Below, piece by piece: positions 1 to 8,335 of a stretch of 38,435 nt of DNA. Within the stretch, counting starts at the first letter, position 1, and each line of letters opens with the position of its first letter. This DNA is from Thermoplasmata archaeon (GTDB lineage: Archaea > Thermoplasmatota > Thermoplasmata > Thermoplasmatales > Thermoplasmataceae), in the NCBI GenBank assembly GCA_021835025.1, contig JAKBQY010000058.1, positions 4,729 to 43,163 on the forward strand. The letters are read 5' to 3'. The notes under the pieces were generated by a model. The model saw only the letters and a program-made list of their open reading frames with translations, did no database searches and was not told the origin of the DNA. A program made the position numbers and the translations under genes.

Positions 1-516
1 TTTCTTTACTCTTCTAAAGAAATTCGGGAAAAAGTATCAACCCTATTTGAAATATTCCAAAGAATAAGTGGATGGATGTTTTTATACTCATGAAATCCAT
101 TCTATAATTCTGGCATTTGTTCTTTTGGTGACCTCCTCCCACGAATGAATTCGTGGGCTTCCTGCTTCAAAGGCTACTGGCGTAGTCTCCACTGGCTTGC
201 ATTCCCTACGGCCCGAAGGTACTTCGCCCTCCATACTAAGCCATTCGACTTTACGGGCGCAGGCACGCATGGAGCTATGTGTGATCCGACCTTCTTTCAT
301 TGTTTCTACCAGTGGACCGGAATCATGTTCTCCTGCGATATAAAAAAGTTAGATTTCATTCCACCCATAAATGGTGTGGGTTTTCCCGCTCACAGTGATA
401 AATTTGTAAGCAATTACATAAATAAATTTAACGTTTATTTTGACACTGTAAATGTTTCTAATTATGGAAATCTATGAATCTCCATCCCAAAGGATTGGGG
501 TTTAACTGTTTCCCTC
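1..516. other. Non-coding left flank with insertion-sequence relic
   Basis: No intact gene was found before the aIF2-gamma stop codon at 517. Positions 1-127 are AT-rich with no recognisable feature. The open frames on both strands between 88 and 477 lie inside the IS605-like element described separately and are not real genes. Confidence 0.6.
128..425 (-). mobile_element. IS200/IS605-like non-autonomous element or relic
   Basis: Read on the minus strand, this stretch ends in a hairpin (138-157, arms CCCACGAA and TTCGTGGG) followed by GGAGGAGGTCAC. The same hairpin and flank follow a clear TnpB tail at 12578-12607, so this is an IS605-type right end. The open frame just inside it reads ...EAGSPRIH, matching the EAGSPRF end of that TnpB tail. 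The other end, at 365-425, has TGGGTTTTCCCGCTCA, which recurs at three other places in the window. There is no transposase core and no TnpB zinc finger, so it is either a MITE-like derivative or a deletion product. I favour MITE-like because related copies exist at 17306-17490 and 24109-24240. Exact ends are uncertain by about 10 bases. Confidence 0.6.
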
Positions 517-1734
517 TTACAAGCCTATAATGGAACCGTAGCCTATTAATCTCCATCTGTTTGATATTCTCCTTCCTATGGCAATACGATCATTTATACT
601 GGCTGCAACAGGATACTTCAGAAAAATTTCGACCTTTCCATCCTTAATGGAGGAAACAGAGCCAACCGTGTTTGCGGTGCCTACGGTAAGCATTATTATT
701 TCATTTACCTTCAATGGCTCGACCTTAAGTTCCTCATCAAATCCCACAACTCTTTTTAGAAGGTGGGAGTCCATGGAAAGATTAAAAACGGTTGGTGGGA
801 CATGTCCTGCCCTACCAATAACCCTACCTGTGAATGAATCGCCCTTTGTAAGAAAAGGATCCAATTTTGTTCCAACCGCAGCTAATCCTCCGGGAATAAT
901 TTTTTCATAGCTTTCTGAACCCGCCATTAATGAAACAATATTTGTTGTAACATTTTCCCATATTGTCTTATTGCCCTTCGTTGTTTGTATTCCAGGGGAT
1001 ATCTCTATATCATCATCTATTGATAAAAAGCCCTTGACAAGGGAGCCCCCAAGAATTCCTCCCTTTAAATTTTCAGGCAATGATCCCGGTTTATTTATAT
1101 CAAAGGACCTTGCAACATACATCATTGGATTGTCCGATTCATTGAATTCTGGTGTTTTTATGATTTCCTCAATTGCTTCGAATACCACATCTATATTTGT
1201 ATTATGGTAAGCACTTACGGGGATTATTGGAGAATTTTCAGCTATGCTCCCCTTTAGAAATTTTTTAATTTCATTATGGCTTTCGACTGCCCTTTCTTTT
1301 GTGACAAGGTCTATTTTGTTCTGAACCACAATTATTTCCTTTATACCCATGATTTCAAGGGCAGTTAAGTGTTCCCTTGTCTGTGGCTGTGGGCATTTTT
1401 CATTAGCAGCGATTACAAGTATTGCACCATTCATTATTGATGATCCCGCAAGCATGGTTGCCATCAGTGTTTCATGGCCTGGAGCATCAACTATTGACAT
1501 AACTCTTGAAAGTTTGCAGTTTTCGTCGAGTTTTTTATTGCTATAAAATTGATTGCCATCTTTATCATAACATCTGTAAATTGGTGTATCAGCATAACCA
1601 AGTTTTATTGATATGCCCCTCTTTACTTCCTCTGAATGAATGTCAGTCTTCTTGCCTGTCAGGGCATATGTAAGTGTGCTTTTGCCATGATCCACATGGC
1701 CTACCATTCCTATATTTACGGATGGTTGTTCCAT
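517..1734 (-). CDS. eif2g: Translation initiation factor aIF2 subunit gamma
   Basis: This is the GTP-binding subunit of the archaeal initiation factor that carries Met-tRNAi to the small ribosomal subunit. All G motifs are visible in the 405 residues: GHVDHGKST (about 12-20), RGISIKLGYA in the switch 1 region, DAPGHE (about 83-88), NKID and SAYH, followed by the two beta-barrel domains of the eIF2-gamma/SelB family. The zinc-knuckle insert between switch 1 and DAPGHE looks degenerate: only two cysteines remain (YRC... and ENC), where most homologues have four. The start ATG shares one base with the S6e stop codon (TAATG), so it is translationally coupled to the ribosomal protein gene upstream. 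Function is secure from motifs and length. Confidence 0.97.
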   Translation of the reverse strand: MEQPSVNIGMVGHVDHGKSTLTYALTGKKTDIHSEEVKRGISIKLGYADTPIYRCYDKDGNQFYSNKKLDENCKLSRVMSIVDAPGHETLMATMLAGSSIMNGAILVIAANEKCPQPQTREHLTALEIMGIKEIIVVQNKIDLVTKERAVESHNEIKKFLKGSIAENSPIIPVSAYHNTNIDVVFEAIEEIIKTPEFNESDNPMMYVARSFDINKPGSLPENLKGGILGGSLVKGFLSIDDDIEISPGIQTTKGNKTIWENVTTNIVSLMAGSESYEKIIPGGLAAVGTKLDPFLTKGDSFTGRVIGRAGHVPPTVFNLSMDSHLLKRVVGFDEELKVEPLKVNEIIMLTVGTANTVGSVSSIKDGKVEIFLKYPVAASINDRIAIGRRISNRWRLIGYGSIIGL

Positions 1735-2120
1735 TATTGTTCTCCTTTATCTTCAGATATAGGCTCTTCAAGGGGTTTTGTTCCATATTGTGTGATTATG
1801 AGGTTTAATTGGGCAATATCCGAATCAATGGTATTGCCCCTGAAGGTTACTCTTTTCCTAATGCCTTTCTTTGCTTTTTCCCCCTTATCGTAAACTATCA
1901 ATAATCTTTTCTTGCCCATTATTGGAAGGTCTTTTCTCATTGGAAAACCATCTCTTGCACTTCCACCGGCTATCTTCATTTTATAGCCAGGCATATCAAA
2001 AAATATACCGTCGATTTCCTCACCAAGTCTTCTTCCAGCCAAGGAACCAAGTACTTCATCAGAAAATTCTTTTTTATATGTTTTACCGGTTTTTCTATCA
2101 GCTATAACTGCTACTACCAT
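1734..2120 (-). CDS. rps6e: 30S ribosomal protein S6e
   Basis: A 128-residue small-subunit protein with the S6e signature: LAGRRLGEEIDG, then DMPGYKMKIAGGSARDGFPM and KKGIRKRVTFRGNTI. The length fits archaeal S6e, which lacks the long basic tail of eukaryotic S6. It is the first gene of a two-gene unit with aIF2-gamma, an arrangement common in archaea. The C-terminus is acidic (EEPISEDKGEQ). It starts at the ATG at 2120, just upstream of which lies GGTGAATAAAT on the minus strand; GGTGA is a plausible ribosome-binding site. Confidence 0.97.
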   Translation of the reverse strand: MVVAVIADRKTGKTYKKEFSDEVLGSLAGRRLGEEIDGIFFDMPGYKMKIAGGSARDGFPMRKDLPIMGKKRLLIVYDKGEKAKKGIRKRVTFRGNTIDSDIAQLNLIITQYGTKPLEEPISEDKGEQ

Positions 2121-2172
2121 ATTTATTCACCATGATTATTATTTATTCCTTATTATTAGCTCATTAATAAAA

Positions 2173-2730
2173 TTATAGATTATTTTTAACATCGTTCTCC
2201 ACAATAAATCCATATAGTTTTTTAAGTGCTAAGAATCTATGTGAAATTTTATTTTTTTCATCCGTTGTCATTTCTCCAAGAGTTTTATTTGAATTGTCCG
2301 GAATAAATATGGGATCATAACCAAATCCAAGATTCCCGGATATTTTACTTGATATTTTCCCATTGAGCATGCCGGAAAACTGATAAAAATTTTTTCTCCA
2401 ATAAAGTGTTATAACTGTTTTAAAATATGCTTTTGAATCGGAAGCCATTTTTAAAATATTTTCATTCCCTATTGTATTTTGAACATAGGATGAATATGGG
2501 CCAGGAAATCCATTTAGATTGGCAATATACAATCCCGTATCTTCCAGAAAAAATGGTTGGCGTATTTTATTTGTGAGTTTCTTGCAACTATCAATTGAAA
2601 TTGTTTCATTATCATCGGCTTGAATTTCCTCATAACTCATTTGAACCCACTTTATTTCAATATGTTTTGAATTAAGGTACGAAAATATTTCCTCATATTT
2701 GTGTTTATTGCTGGTAACAAGGGATAACAT
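2173..2730 (-). CDS. XTP/dITP pyrophosphatase (HAM1/RdgB family)
   Basis: A 185-residue house-cleaning enzyme that hydrolyses non-canonical purine nucleoside triphosphates (dITP, XTP) to monophosphates. Family hallmarks are the N-terminal TSNKHKYEE (substrate-binding T/S-N-x-x-K), FLEDTGLYIANLNGFPGPYSS around residues 75-95, and FGYDPIFIPDNSNKTLGEM with SHRFLALKKL near the end. It lies between S6e and kae1-bud32 on the same strand. A short AT-rich gap before its start probably holds its own promoter. The neighbouring kae1 gene is also often near HAM1 in archaeal genomes. Confidence in the family is high; exact substrate preference is inferred. Confidence 0.95.
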   Translation of the reverse strand: MLSLVTSNKHKYEEIFSYLNSKHIEIKWVQMSYEEIQADDNETISIDSCKKLTNKIRQPFFLEDTGLYIANLNGFPGPYSSYVQNTIGNENILKMASDSKAYFKTVITLYWRKNFYQFSGMLNGKISSKISGNLGFGYDPIFIPDNSNKTLGEMTTDEKNKISHRFLALKKLYGFIVENDVKNNL

Positions 2731-2768
2731 AAATCGTTAATTATAGAGAGATTTTAAAGTTTTTTATA

Positions 2769-4361
2769 TTATACATATCTCCTACGTGCCTTTATTTCTT
2801 TCACTATTTCAAATATGTGTTGGTAATTTTCATTATATTCAGAATATTTTGATAAAAATATTCTGCTTAACTTCTGATTTCCATATAAATTATTGAGTGA
2901 ATCACTCAGTAAAAAAACGTCATCTGCAATGTCTTCATCTTCACATTTTATCCTCCCCAGGCTTGGATCAATGATATACAGCCTGTCACTGATTATAAAA
3001 TTATTTGGTGTTAAATCACCATGTGATATTCTATTCTTGTGCATTTTTGCAACTGTTTTCGCTATTATATCCAGATAGTATTCAATGTTTCCATTTTTAA
3101 GTATAAGCTCATTCAGTGTAGGTCCATAAATATACTCAAGTTTCAATGTGTTTTTATATTTATCATAATCGTAAACCACAGGCACCGGGATATCAAGGCC
3201 GTATAAATTATAAAGTATAAGGAATTCATTTCTTGTTCTTTCCTTTCTCAACAATAAGTCAAGTTTTTTATTTCTGTAACCCTTTATTAACCGATCTTTA
3301 ATAATTATTTTTCTGCCAAAGAAAGTGGAAGTTCTAATATATGACTCAGCTCCGCGATTTTTTATTATTTCGTGTTTGCCAGAGTTAATCCATGGAACAT
3401 TTACCTCGTCTATTCTGTATTTCTGATTAATCTTTGTATCCATAATGGAATCGCGTTCACCATTTTCATATAATAACATGCCCGCCTGTGCGATCATCGC
3501 GCCATTATCCATGCAGTATTTCTTATCAGTTAAATAGGCTTTATACCCGGATTCTTCTGCCATGGATAAAACCATGGATCTCAGCCTATCATTTCTCGCT
3601 ACCCCTCCGGCCAACAGAATTTCATTTTTATTTGTGTAGTACAATGCCCTCTCAAGAACCTCGATGACCATGGAAAATGAATACTCCTGAATACTATGGG
3701 AAATATCTTCCATTTTTTCACCTTGATTTAAATAATATTTGGCTGCAGTATATATTCCTGAAAATGATGTGTCCATCCCCTTAACCGAATATGGCAATTT
3801 TAATAATTTCTTTCCAGATAATGCCAATTTTTCTATCACCGGCCCTCCAGGAAATGGAATGTTTGCATCCCTTGCAAATTTATCAAGCATATTTCCAAGC
3901 CCTATGTCCATTGTTTCTCCAAGAACTCTGTATTTGCCGAATTCATGTGCTATTATTTGAGTGTTGCCACCGGAAATATACAACATTATAGGATCCTTTG
4001 CCCCAGATAATTTTCTTCCAATTTCCACATGCCCAAGTGGATGGTTAACCCCTATGATAGGAATTTTATATCTAAGGGAGAAGGCACGGGAAGCAGTAGC
4101 GGCAATACGGAGGCATGGACCCAGGCCTGGGCCTTTTGAAAATGATACCAGATCTATATCTTCAGGATTTAAACCGGATTCCTCGAATGCATTATGTATT
4201 ACTTCCATTATCTTATCAGCGTGATGTATGGCCGCTTCTCGTGGATGTATGCCGCCATTTAACGGGATATATGTGGAGGATGAATTTGAAATAATTCTAG
4301 TCTCATCAACAATTCCTGCACTTATCGTGTGTGCTGTCCCTTCTATACCTAAAACTATCAT
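2769..4361 (-). CDS. Kae1-Bud32 fusion: tRNA t6A synthesis subunit fused to its kinase/ATPase
   Basis: A 530-residue fusion of two KEOPS complex subunits, which makes threonylcarbamoyl-adenosine at tRNA position 37. Residues 1 to about 325 are Kae1/TsaD: an ASKHA fold with the metal-binding pair H107 and H111 (NHPLGHVE), SGGNTQ, GGVARND and MDNGAMIA. Residues from about 345 are the Bud32 atypical small kinase, with [10 protein letters not shown] (catalytic D449). The usual DFG metal motif reads IDPSLG (D465-P466-S467): the aspartate is kept but Phe-Gly is replaced. The same fusion is known in Methanocaldococcus and Thermoplasma. AT-rich TTTTAA-type sequence about 25 bases upstream suggests a nearly leaderless transcript. 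Confidence 0.96.
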   Translation of the reverse strand: MIVLGIEGTAHTISAGIVDETRIISNSSSTYIPLNGGIHPREAAIHHADKIMEVIHNAFEESGLNPEDIDLVSFSKGPGLGPCLRIAATASRAFSLRYKIPIIGVNHPLGHVEIGRKLSGAKDPIMLYISGGNTQIIAHEFGKYRVLGETMDIGLGNMLDKFARDANIPFPGGPVIEKLALSGKKLLKLPYSVKGMDTSFSGIYTAAKYYLNQGEKMEDISHSIQEYSFSMVIEVLERALYYTNKNEILLAGGVARNDRLRSMVLSMAEESGYKAYLTDKKYCMDNGAMIAQAGMLLYENGERDSIMDTKINQKYRIDEVNVPWINSGKHEIIKNRGAESYIRTSTFFGRKIIIKDRLIKGYRNKKLDLLLRKERTRNEFLILYNLYGLDIPVPVVYDYDKYKNTLKLEYIYGPTLNELILKNGNIEYYLDIIAKTVAKMHKNRISHGDLTPNNFIISDRLYIIDPSLGRIKCEDEDIADDVFLLSDSLNNLYGNQKLSRIFLSKYSEYNENYQHIFEIVKEIKARRRYV

Positions 4362-4427
4362 TAGAACCCAATAACGTTAAAATATTTTAATTTGAAATAT
4401 ATGTAAAATAATAAATAAAAAATTAAT

Positions 4428-4700
4428 TTAATCCTTGTATTTTATTTTTGAGGATGCACGGAATACAAATTTGTCCTTTGCTGGGACTTTTATTTCGGCT
4501 CTTGTTTGTGGGTTTCTGGCTGTTCTTGCACTCTGCTTCTTTCTCTCAAATATTCCGAATCCTGCTAGGTTTATTTTGGATCCTTTGTTAACTTCAGCGA
4601 CTGTTTCATCAAGGAATTCTGTAATGATCTCTGCTGCCTTTTTCTGTGTTGTTCCTGTCTTTTTTGCTATTGTTTTAGACAATTCACTTATTCCTACCAT
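4428..4700 (-). CDS. HU-family DNA-binding protein (HTa-like archaeal histone substitute)
   Basis: A 90-residue protein of the bacterial HU/IHF family. It has the N-terminal helical part (ELSKTIAKKTGTTQKKAAEII), then INLAGFGIFERKKQSARTARNPQT, the conserved GFG turn and the RNPQT arm whose proline inserts into the minor groove, then FVFRASSKIK. Thermoplasmatales lack canonical histones and use HTa, an HU homologue acquired from bacteria, to coat DNA, so this is probably a main chromatin protein of the organism. The start is supported by GGTGA (4706-4710) five bases before the ATG. A TATA-like TTTTAATAC lies near 4734. It is monocistronic. Confidence 0.95.
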   Translation of the reverse strand: MVGISELSKTIAKKTGTTQKKAAEIITEFLDETVAEVNKGSKINLAGFGIFERKKQSARTARNPQTRAEIKVPAKDKFVFRASSKIKYKD

Positions 4701-4705
4701 TTTTT

Positions 4706-4710
4706 CACCA
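4706..4710 (-). promoter_or_regulatory. Ribosome-binding site of the HTa gene
   Basis: GGTGA lies five bases before the ATG on the minus strand and complements the 3' end of archaeal 16S rRNA. Most single genes here look leaderless, so a clear site before a highly expressed chromatin gene is worth noting. Confidence 0.6.
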
Positions 4711-4862
4711 ATACCTTAATACATACAGAAGTATTAAAATCTTTCGATTACAATTTTATTACAATATTGGAAAAACTTAATTCAGGAATATTCAATTAAT
4801 ATAATAAAAACATTTAGATAAAATACAGATAATTATTATATATTTTATAAATATAACCTTCT

Positions 4863-5681
4863 ATGAAATTGATTGAGAACTGGTTTTCAGAGAGATATTC
4901 TGACAATTTGCAGCTATCCTTCAGGGTAAGGGATCAGCTATTATCCATTAAAACGGACTATCAGAGAATAGACTTATTCGATACGTATGATTTTGGTAAA
5001 TTATTATCAATAGATGGTACAGTTCAATTAACACAAAAGGACGAATACATTTATCATGAAATGATCACCATGGTTCCATATTATTTTAATAAAAAGCCAG
5101 AATCGGCGCTTATAATAGGTGGAGGAGATGGCGGTGCTGCCAAAAGGCTTGTTGATCTTAACCTAAAAGATATTGTGAATGTTGAAATAGATGAAAACGT
5201 TGTTGAAGTTTCAAAAAAATATTTCCCTGAAATATCTGATTCTTTTAAAAATAAAAATGTAAGTTTAATAATAGGAGATGGTATAAAATACATAAACCGT
5301 ACAGACAAAAAATTCGACAGGATATTAATCGACTCAACGGATCCAGTTGGCCCTGCAGAAGGGTTATTTTCTCCAGATTTTTACAGGGAAATAAAAAATC
5401 ATCTGGCGGAGGATGGAATAGTTGTAACACAATCAGGTTCTCCATATTACCAACCAGAAGCGTTAAAAATGGCCATAGAAGGACTTTCTTCTGTTTTTAA
5501 ATATGTAAAAACATATATAGCGTTTATACCTACATACCCCAGCGGTCTCTGGTCATTTACAATGGCATCCACCAATGGTTTTAATGCCAGGGTTGAGGAC
5601 TACATAAAAGGCAGATATTTTAATGGTGAAATACTTAAAGGGTGTTTTTATTTGCCTGAATTTGTTAGAAATATAATTTAA
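4863..5681 (+). CDS. speE: Spermidine synthase-like aminopropyltransferase
   Basis: A 272-residue polyamine enzyme that transfers an aminopropyl group from decarboxylated S-adenosylmethionine to a diamine or polyamine. Features in order: N-terminal beta domain with [11 protein letters not shown] and DEYIYHEM, the nucleotide-binding [10 protein letters not shown] (86-95), VEID (107-110), the catalytic [14 protein letters not shown] (157-170) and [10 protein letters not shown]. Length and motifs are typical of SpeE. Archaeal members may use agmatine or longer amines, so the acceptor cannot be fixed from sequence. A TATA-like TTATATATT lies about 23 bases before the ATG, so the mRNA is probably leaderless. 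Its stop codon directly abuts the stop codon of the convergent gene. Confidence 0.94.
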   Translation: MKLIENWFSERYSDNLQLSFRVRDQLLSIKTDYQRIDLFDTYDFGKLLSIDGTVQLTQKDEYIYHEMITMVPYYFNKKPESALIIGGGDGGAAKRLVDLNLKDIVNVEIDENVVEVSKKYFPEISDSFKNKNVSLIIGDGIKYINRTDKKFDRILIDSTDPVGPAEGLFSPDFYREIKNHLAEDGIVVTQSGSPYYQPEALKMAIEGLSSVFKYVKTYIAFIPTYPSGLWSFTMASTNGFNARVEDYIKGRYFNGEILKGCFYLPEFVRNII

Positions 5682-6047
5682 TTATTTTTTTATACCTCGT
5701 TTTAATTTTGCATCCACCAATTTTTCCCCATATTTTTTTCCCATTCTTTTGGCCACTTTTTCCAGAAATGGTATGTTTTTTAAAAAAGTTTTTTTACTTT
5801 CAATTTTAATTATATTATTAAACTTAAAAATATCGCTCAAGGTTGATGTTGCCATATAGATAAAATAAATGAATAGTATTATGGATGCAATTAGTATCCA
5901 GTATTGCCAGTTTCCCTCCTTATTCAAATTGAAATCCGATATGAGCACACTATTTTGAATTATAAGATCGTTAAATGTGATAACAAAAAAAAAGGCGGAA
6001 ATAGCACTTACGGCGCTATACACAATGTAAAGCTTTTCTTTGACCAT
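5682..6047 (-). CDS. Small two-helix membrane protein, unknown function
   Basis: I do not recognise this 121-residue protein. It has a hydrophobic helix at about 8-28 (YIVYSAVSAISAFFFVITF), a short external loop (about 29-46), a second helix at about 49-68 (YWILIASIILFIYFIYMAT) and a basic cytoplasmic tail ending KLKRGIKK. The tail contains a conserved-looking VAKRMGKKYGEKLVDAKLKR. The ATG at 6047 is supported by a TATA-like TTTAAAAATG centred about 25 bases upstream, which implies a leaderless transcript. It is convergent with speE with no gap. Low-complexity, lysine-rich segments are common in this organism, so composition says little. Confidence 0.75.
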   Translation of the reverse strand: MVKEKLYIVYSAVSAISAFFFVITFNDLIIQNSVLISDFNLNKEGNWQYWILIASIILFIYFIYMATSTLSDIFKFNNIIKIESKKTFLKNIPFLEKVAKRMGKKYGEKLVDAKLKRGIKK

Positions 6048-6084
6048 AAAATGTAATATCTAAAGCATTTTTAAATTTTGCCAT

Positions 6085-6375
6085 TCATTTTGACATTAGC
6101 TTTTTTCTTTCCTTAGCGTTATATCCTGTCAATTTTTCAATTAGATCGTTGTATTTCTTCAATGTTTCATGCGGATTTTTATAATTTGTATCCGTTTCAG
6201 TGGAAATAAACAATTTCTTGCCGTCAGTCCATATTTCAATCATCGACAGTCCTGGAAAACTAGATATTATATGATCGTTTTCTCTTCTTATTTCCATCGT
6301 AAAATCTTTTAATATACTTTCTATATAACCATTTTCCATTTTTATGCCTTTTTTAACGGGATATGCCCTTACCAT
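6085..6375 (-). CDS. Conserved small protein, unknown function
   Basis: A 96-residue protein starting MVRAYPVKKGIKM. A longer frame begins at 6438 inside the upstream gene, but the ATG at 6375 is preceded by AGGTGAAAAT, a good ribosome-binding site, and leaves a 16-base gap to the upstream stop, so I chose the short form. The fold looks like a compact alpha/beta domain: HIISSFPGLSMIEIWTDGKK then KLFISTETDTNY and a C-terminal helix (NPHETLKKYNDLIEKLTGY). It forms a two-gene unit with the TIM-barrel gene just upstream. Similar short proteins occur in other Thermoplasmata as far as I recall; no function is assigned. Confidence 0.75.
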   Translation of the reverse strand: MVRAYPVKKGIKMENGYIESILKDFTMEIRRENDHIISSFPGLSMIEIWTDGKKLFISTETDTNYKNPHETLKKYNDLIEKLTGYNAKERKKLMSK

Positions 6376-6391
6376 ATTTTCACCTTTTTTA

Positions 6392-7405
6392 TTATGCTTT
6401 TTTAGCCAGTTTTTTCTGATATTTTTTGGCCATTGCACGCCAGTATATCAATTCCATATACTGGGCATCATGTTCCAGCAGTGGAGACATAGAAATTATT
6501 GTAATATCGTTTTCCATATTTACAAGAACCTCTGCAAGTGTTTCAAATTTTAAATCGCCATGTTTAATTGCCGTAATTTTTATTTCATTTCCGTTTGCAT
6601 AATCCAAGCCAGAAAATTCAGTATACAAATCGCCTTTGGCATATTTTGAAAACGCGGAAATTACATTTTCAAAATCCTTTGTTTCAATTAATGATCCGTT
6701 ATTTAATGAATGAATATGCGGAAAATTCAATATAGGTTCAACATCAGGTATATTTTCCGCCAGCGTGAATAAATCCTTTTGTGTACCAAATATATCTGTT
6801 TTTCCAGAGGTTTCTACGCCCAAATATGGATAACCCTTTTCGTGCGGGAATTCCTTGGCAAGCCCTGAATAAATTTCAATTGCTTTTTTGGTACTGGTGT
6901 TTTTTCTTTTACAGTAAAATCCTGTATGAGTTATGATTCTTTTTGCACCCATTGCTTTTCCGATAATCAATGACCATTTAAGATGGTTATGCGATTTTTC
7001 TGCCATTTCACCGCCATTTAGTAAATCCATATAATATGGAGCATGCATGGATATATCCACATCAAGCTCTCTGGCTATTTGCTTTCCCTCATTTAAATCA
7101 TCATAATTCTGGGCCATATTCCAGAATAATTCCTGTATTATATCGTCCTCTTCTATTTCTGAATCCGTACCTATGCTTTTATAATTTCCTGAATCGTCCG
7201 GCCTTAAAACATCAACAATTATTGAATCCTCAACATCTCTAGGATACATACCAGCATATTCCATAGCCGGATTTTCACTCACATTAACCCTCAGTAATTG
7301 AATTTCCAGAGAATTTAAACCAAGATTTGCTGTATCTTCAATTGAATTTATATAGGTTCTATCCTTACTAGTTAAGGGTATACCTGCAACACCAAATTTA
7401 ATCAT
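6392..7405 (-). CDS. TIM-barrel protein, endonuclease IV / sugar isomerase superfamily
   Basis: A 337-residue protein with the layout of the AP endonuclease 2 / xylose isomerase-like TIM barrel: MIKFGVAGIP at strand 1, DVDISMHAPYYMDL (the His-containing strand typical of Nfo), KRIITHTGFY, YLGVETSG, ILNFPHIHSL and ITIISMSPLL. The histidines in HAPYY, THTGF and HIHS and the glutamate in GVETSG sit where metal ligands lie in the superfamily, so a metal-dependent enzyme is likely. It is longer than bacterial Nfo (about 280), with an insert around residues 60-95. DNA repair (AP sites) or sugar isomerisation are both possible; I favour a distant Nfo-like hydrolase. It is followed 16 bases on by a conserved small gene. 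Confidence 0.8.
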   Translation of the reverse strand: MIKFGVAGIPLTSKDRTYINSIEDTANLGLNSLEIQLLRVNVSENPAMEYAGMYPRDVEDSIIVDVLRPDDSGNYKSIGTDSEIEEDDIIQELFWNMAQNYDDLNEGKQIARELDVDISMHAPYYMDLLNGGEMAEKSHNHLKWSLIIGKAMGAKRIITHTGFYCKRKNTSTKKAIEIYSGLAKEFPHEKGYPYLGVETSGKTDIFGTQKDLFTLAENIPDVEPILNFPHIHSLNNGSLIETKDFENVISAFSKYAKGDLYTEFSGLDYANGNEIKITAIKHGDLKFETLAEVLVNMENDITIISMSPLLEHDAQYMELIYWRAMAKKYQKKLAKKA

Positions 7406-7662
7406 TCTTATAATAATAGATAAACATTATTTTAATTTTTGTAATTAGCCAAATTCTTGAACGTTGCTGTTATTTAACACATTGCCATTTTTTCCATTTT
7501 TTATTTTACTTATATAAATTACTATAACAATGAAAAAAACATATTAAGATAGATTGAGGCATTTTGTTATAATGACTTCCACCTACAACTAAACAGTAGA
7601 TCAAAAATCATTTCCAGGCCTGTTGTTTGGCGGAATTAAACTTGTAACGAATGGATTGCCCT

Positions 7663-7887
7663 TTACCAGTGATGCAATGCGATAGTTTTCATTACATCGG
7701 ATATTATCATGACCCTACTTGTTATATCCATGAAAACCCAGAAATCATAAAGCAGGATTGCAGGGTAAAAGTAGAGGATCCTGATGTTTAGACTCTTTGA
7801 AGTGGTTTTAGCAAGAAACCTCCTGATTATCCTGCATCCAGTTTCGATCTCCCTCCTCTTTTTAAAGAATTTCAATATATCCTTCGA
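7663..7887 (-). pseudogene. Transposase C-terminal fragment (ISH3/IS4-like DDE)
   Basis: The open stretch reads ...RREIETGCRIIRRFLAKTT then SKSLNIRILYFYPAILLYDFWVFM. The pattern [R/K]xxIETGxR...TTS...R...YFY.AxLLYxxW is the C-terminal signature of archaeal DDE transposases of the ISH3/IS4 type, where the Glu is the third catalytic residue. An in-frame stop lies just before it (7888-7890) and there is no upstream DDE core, so this is a dead remnant, not a gene. Family assignment rests on pattern memory only. Confidence 0.6.
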
Positions 7888-7993
7888 TTACATTATTGTG
7901 TTTGTTGCAAATATGTACAAAATTCTGCCCTTTTTGTTTCTATCATACACTAATACAAGAAGAATGTTGCCTGGCTAAATTTTTGGCCTGCCG

Positions 7994-8030
7994 AAATAGG
8001 GTGGGTTTTCCGCTCAAAATGTTAAAAAAT
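7994..8030 (+). repeat. Isolated terminus of the IS605-like repeat family
   Basis: GGGTGGGTTTTCCGCTCA followed by AAATGTTAAA matches the outer end of the elements at 128-425, 17306-17490 and 24109-24240, in the same orientation. Nothing else of the element is left here. Confidence 0.5.
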
Positions 8031-8194
8031 AATTTATTGTTGCAATTTTATTACCAAGAAAATTAAAAAAAGCCAAATAATAATTAATGGTACACAACTT
8101 TACACTAATTGATCTATTTCTTCCTGAAACACATATCTTTTAATTTTTAAGAGTGGTGTAAATGCTTGTTCGTTTTTTTGGACATTTGTAAGAG

Positions 8195-8267
8195 AGCCAT
8201 CGGAGGGGTTCGATCCCCCGACCTGCTGATTACAAATCAGCTGCTCTGCCAACTGAGCTACGATGGC
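8195..8267 (-). tRNA. tRNA-Thr (anticodon UGU)
   Basis: A 73-base cloverleaf on the minus strand with no intron. The acceptor stem GCCATCG pairs with CGATGGC and is followed by discriminator U73, as in archaeal tRNA-Thr. The D arm is GCTC-AGTTGGCA-GAGC, the anticodon arm GCTGA-TTTGTAA-TCAGC with UGU at 34-36, the variable loop AGGTC, and the T arm GGGGG-ATCGAAC-CCCTC. The CCA end is not encoded. Position 54 is A instead of the usual U, and one T-stem pair is G-U. The UGU anticodon reads ACA and probably other ACN codons. Confidence 0.95.
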
Positions 8268-8335
8268 TTTGATACTGTATTAAAGAATATTATATAAAAT
8301 TTTTACATCTAAAAATAAAAAATTAAAATTTATTT

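Larger units (their letters stand above)
7406..8194. other. Gene-poor stretch with transposase relic and repeat end
   Basis: No functional gene was found between the TIM-barrel gene and tRNA-Thr. It holds a decayed transposase C-terminus (7663-7887, minus) and a repeat terminus (7994-8030). The rest is AT-rich sequence without a clear signal. Confidence 0.6.

Noticed and set aside
88-300. 70-residue open frame on the minus strand
   Set aside because: It lies inside the IS605-like element and its end matches the TnpB tail, but it lacks the core and zinc finger. It is element sequence, not a gene.
7663-7875. Possible 70-residue functional gene
   Set aside because: Its sequence is the C-terminus of a DDE transposase, it begins with TTG and has an in-frame stop right upstream, so it was called a relic.
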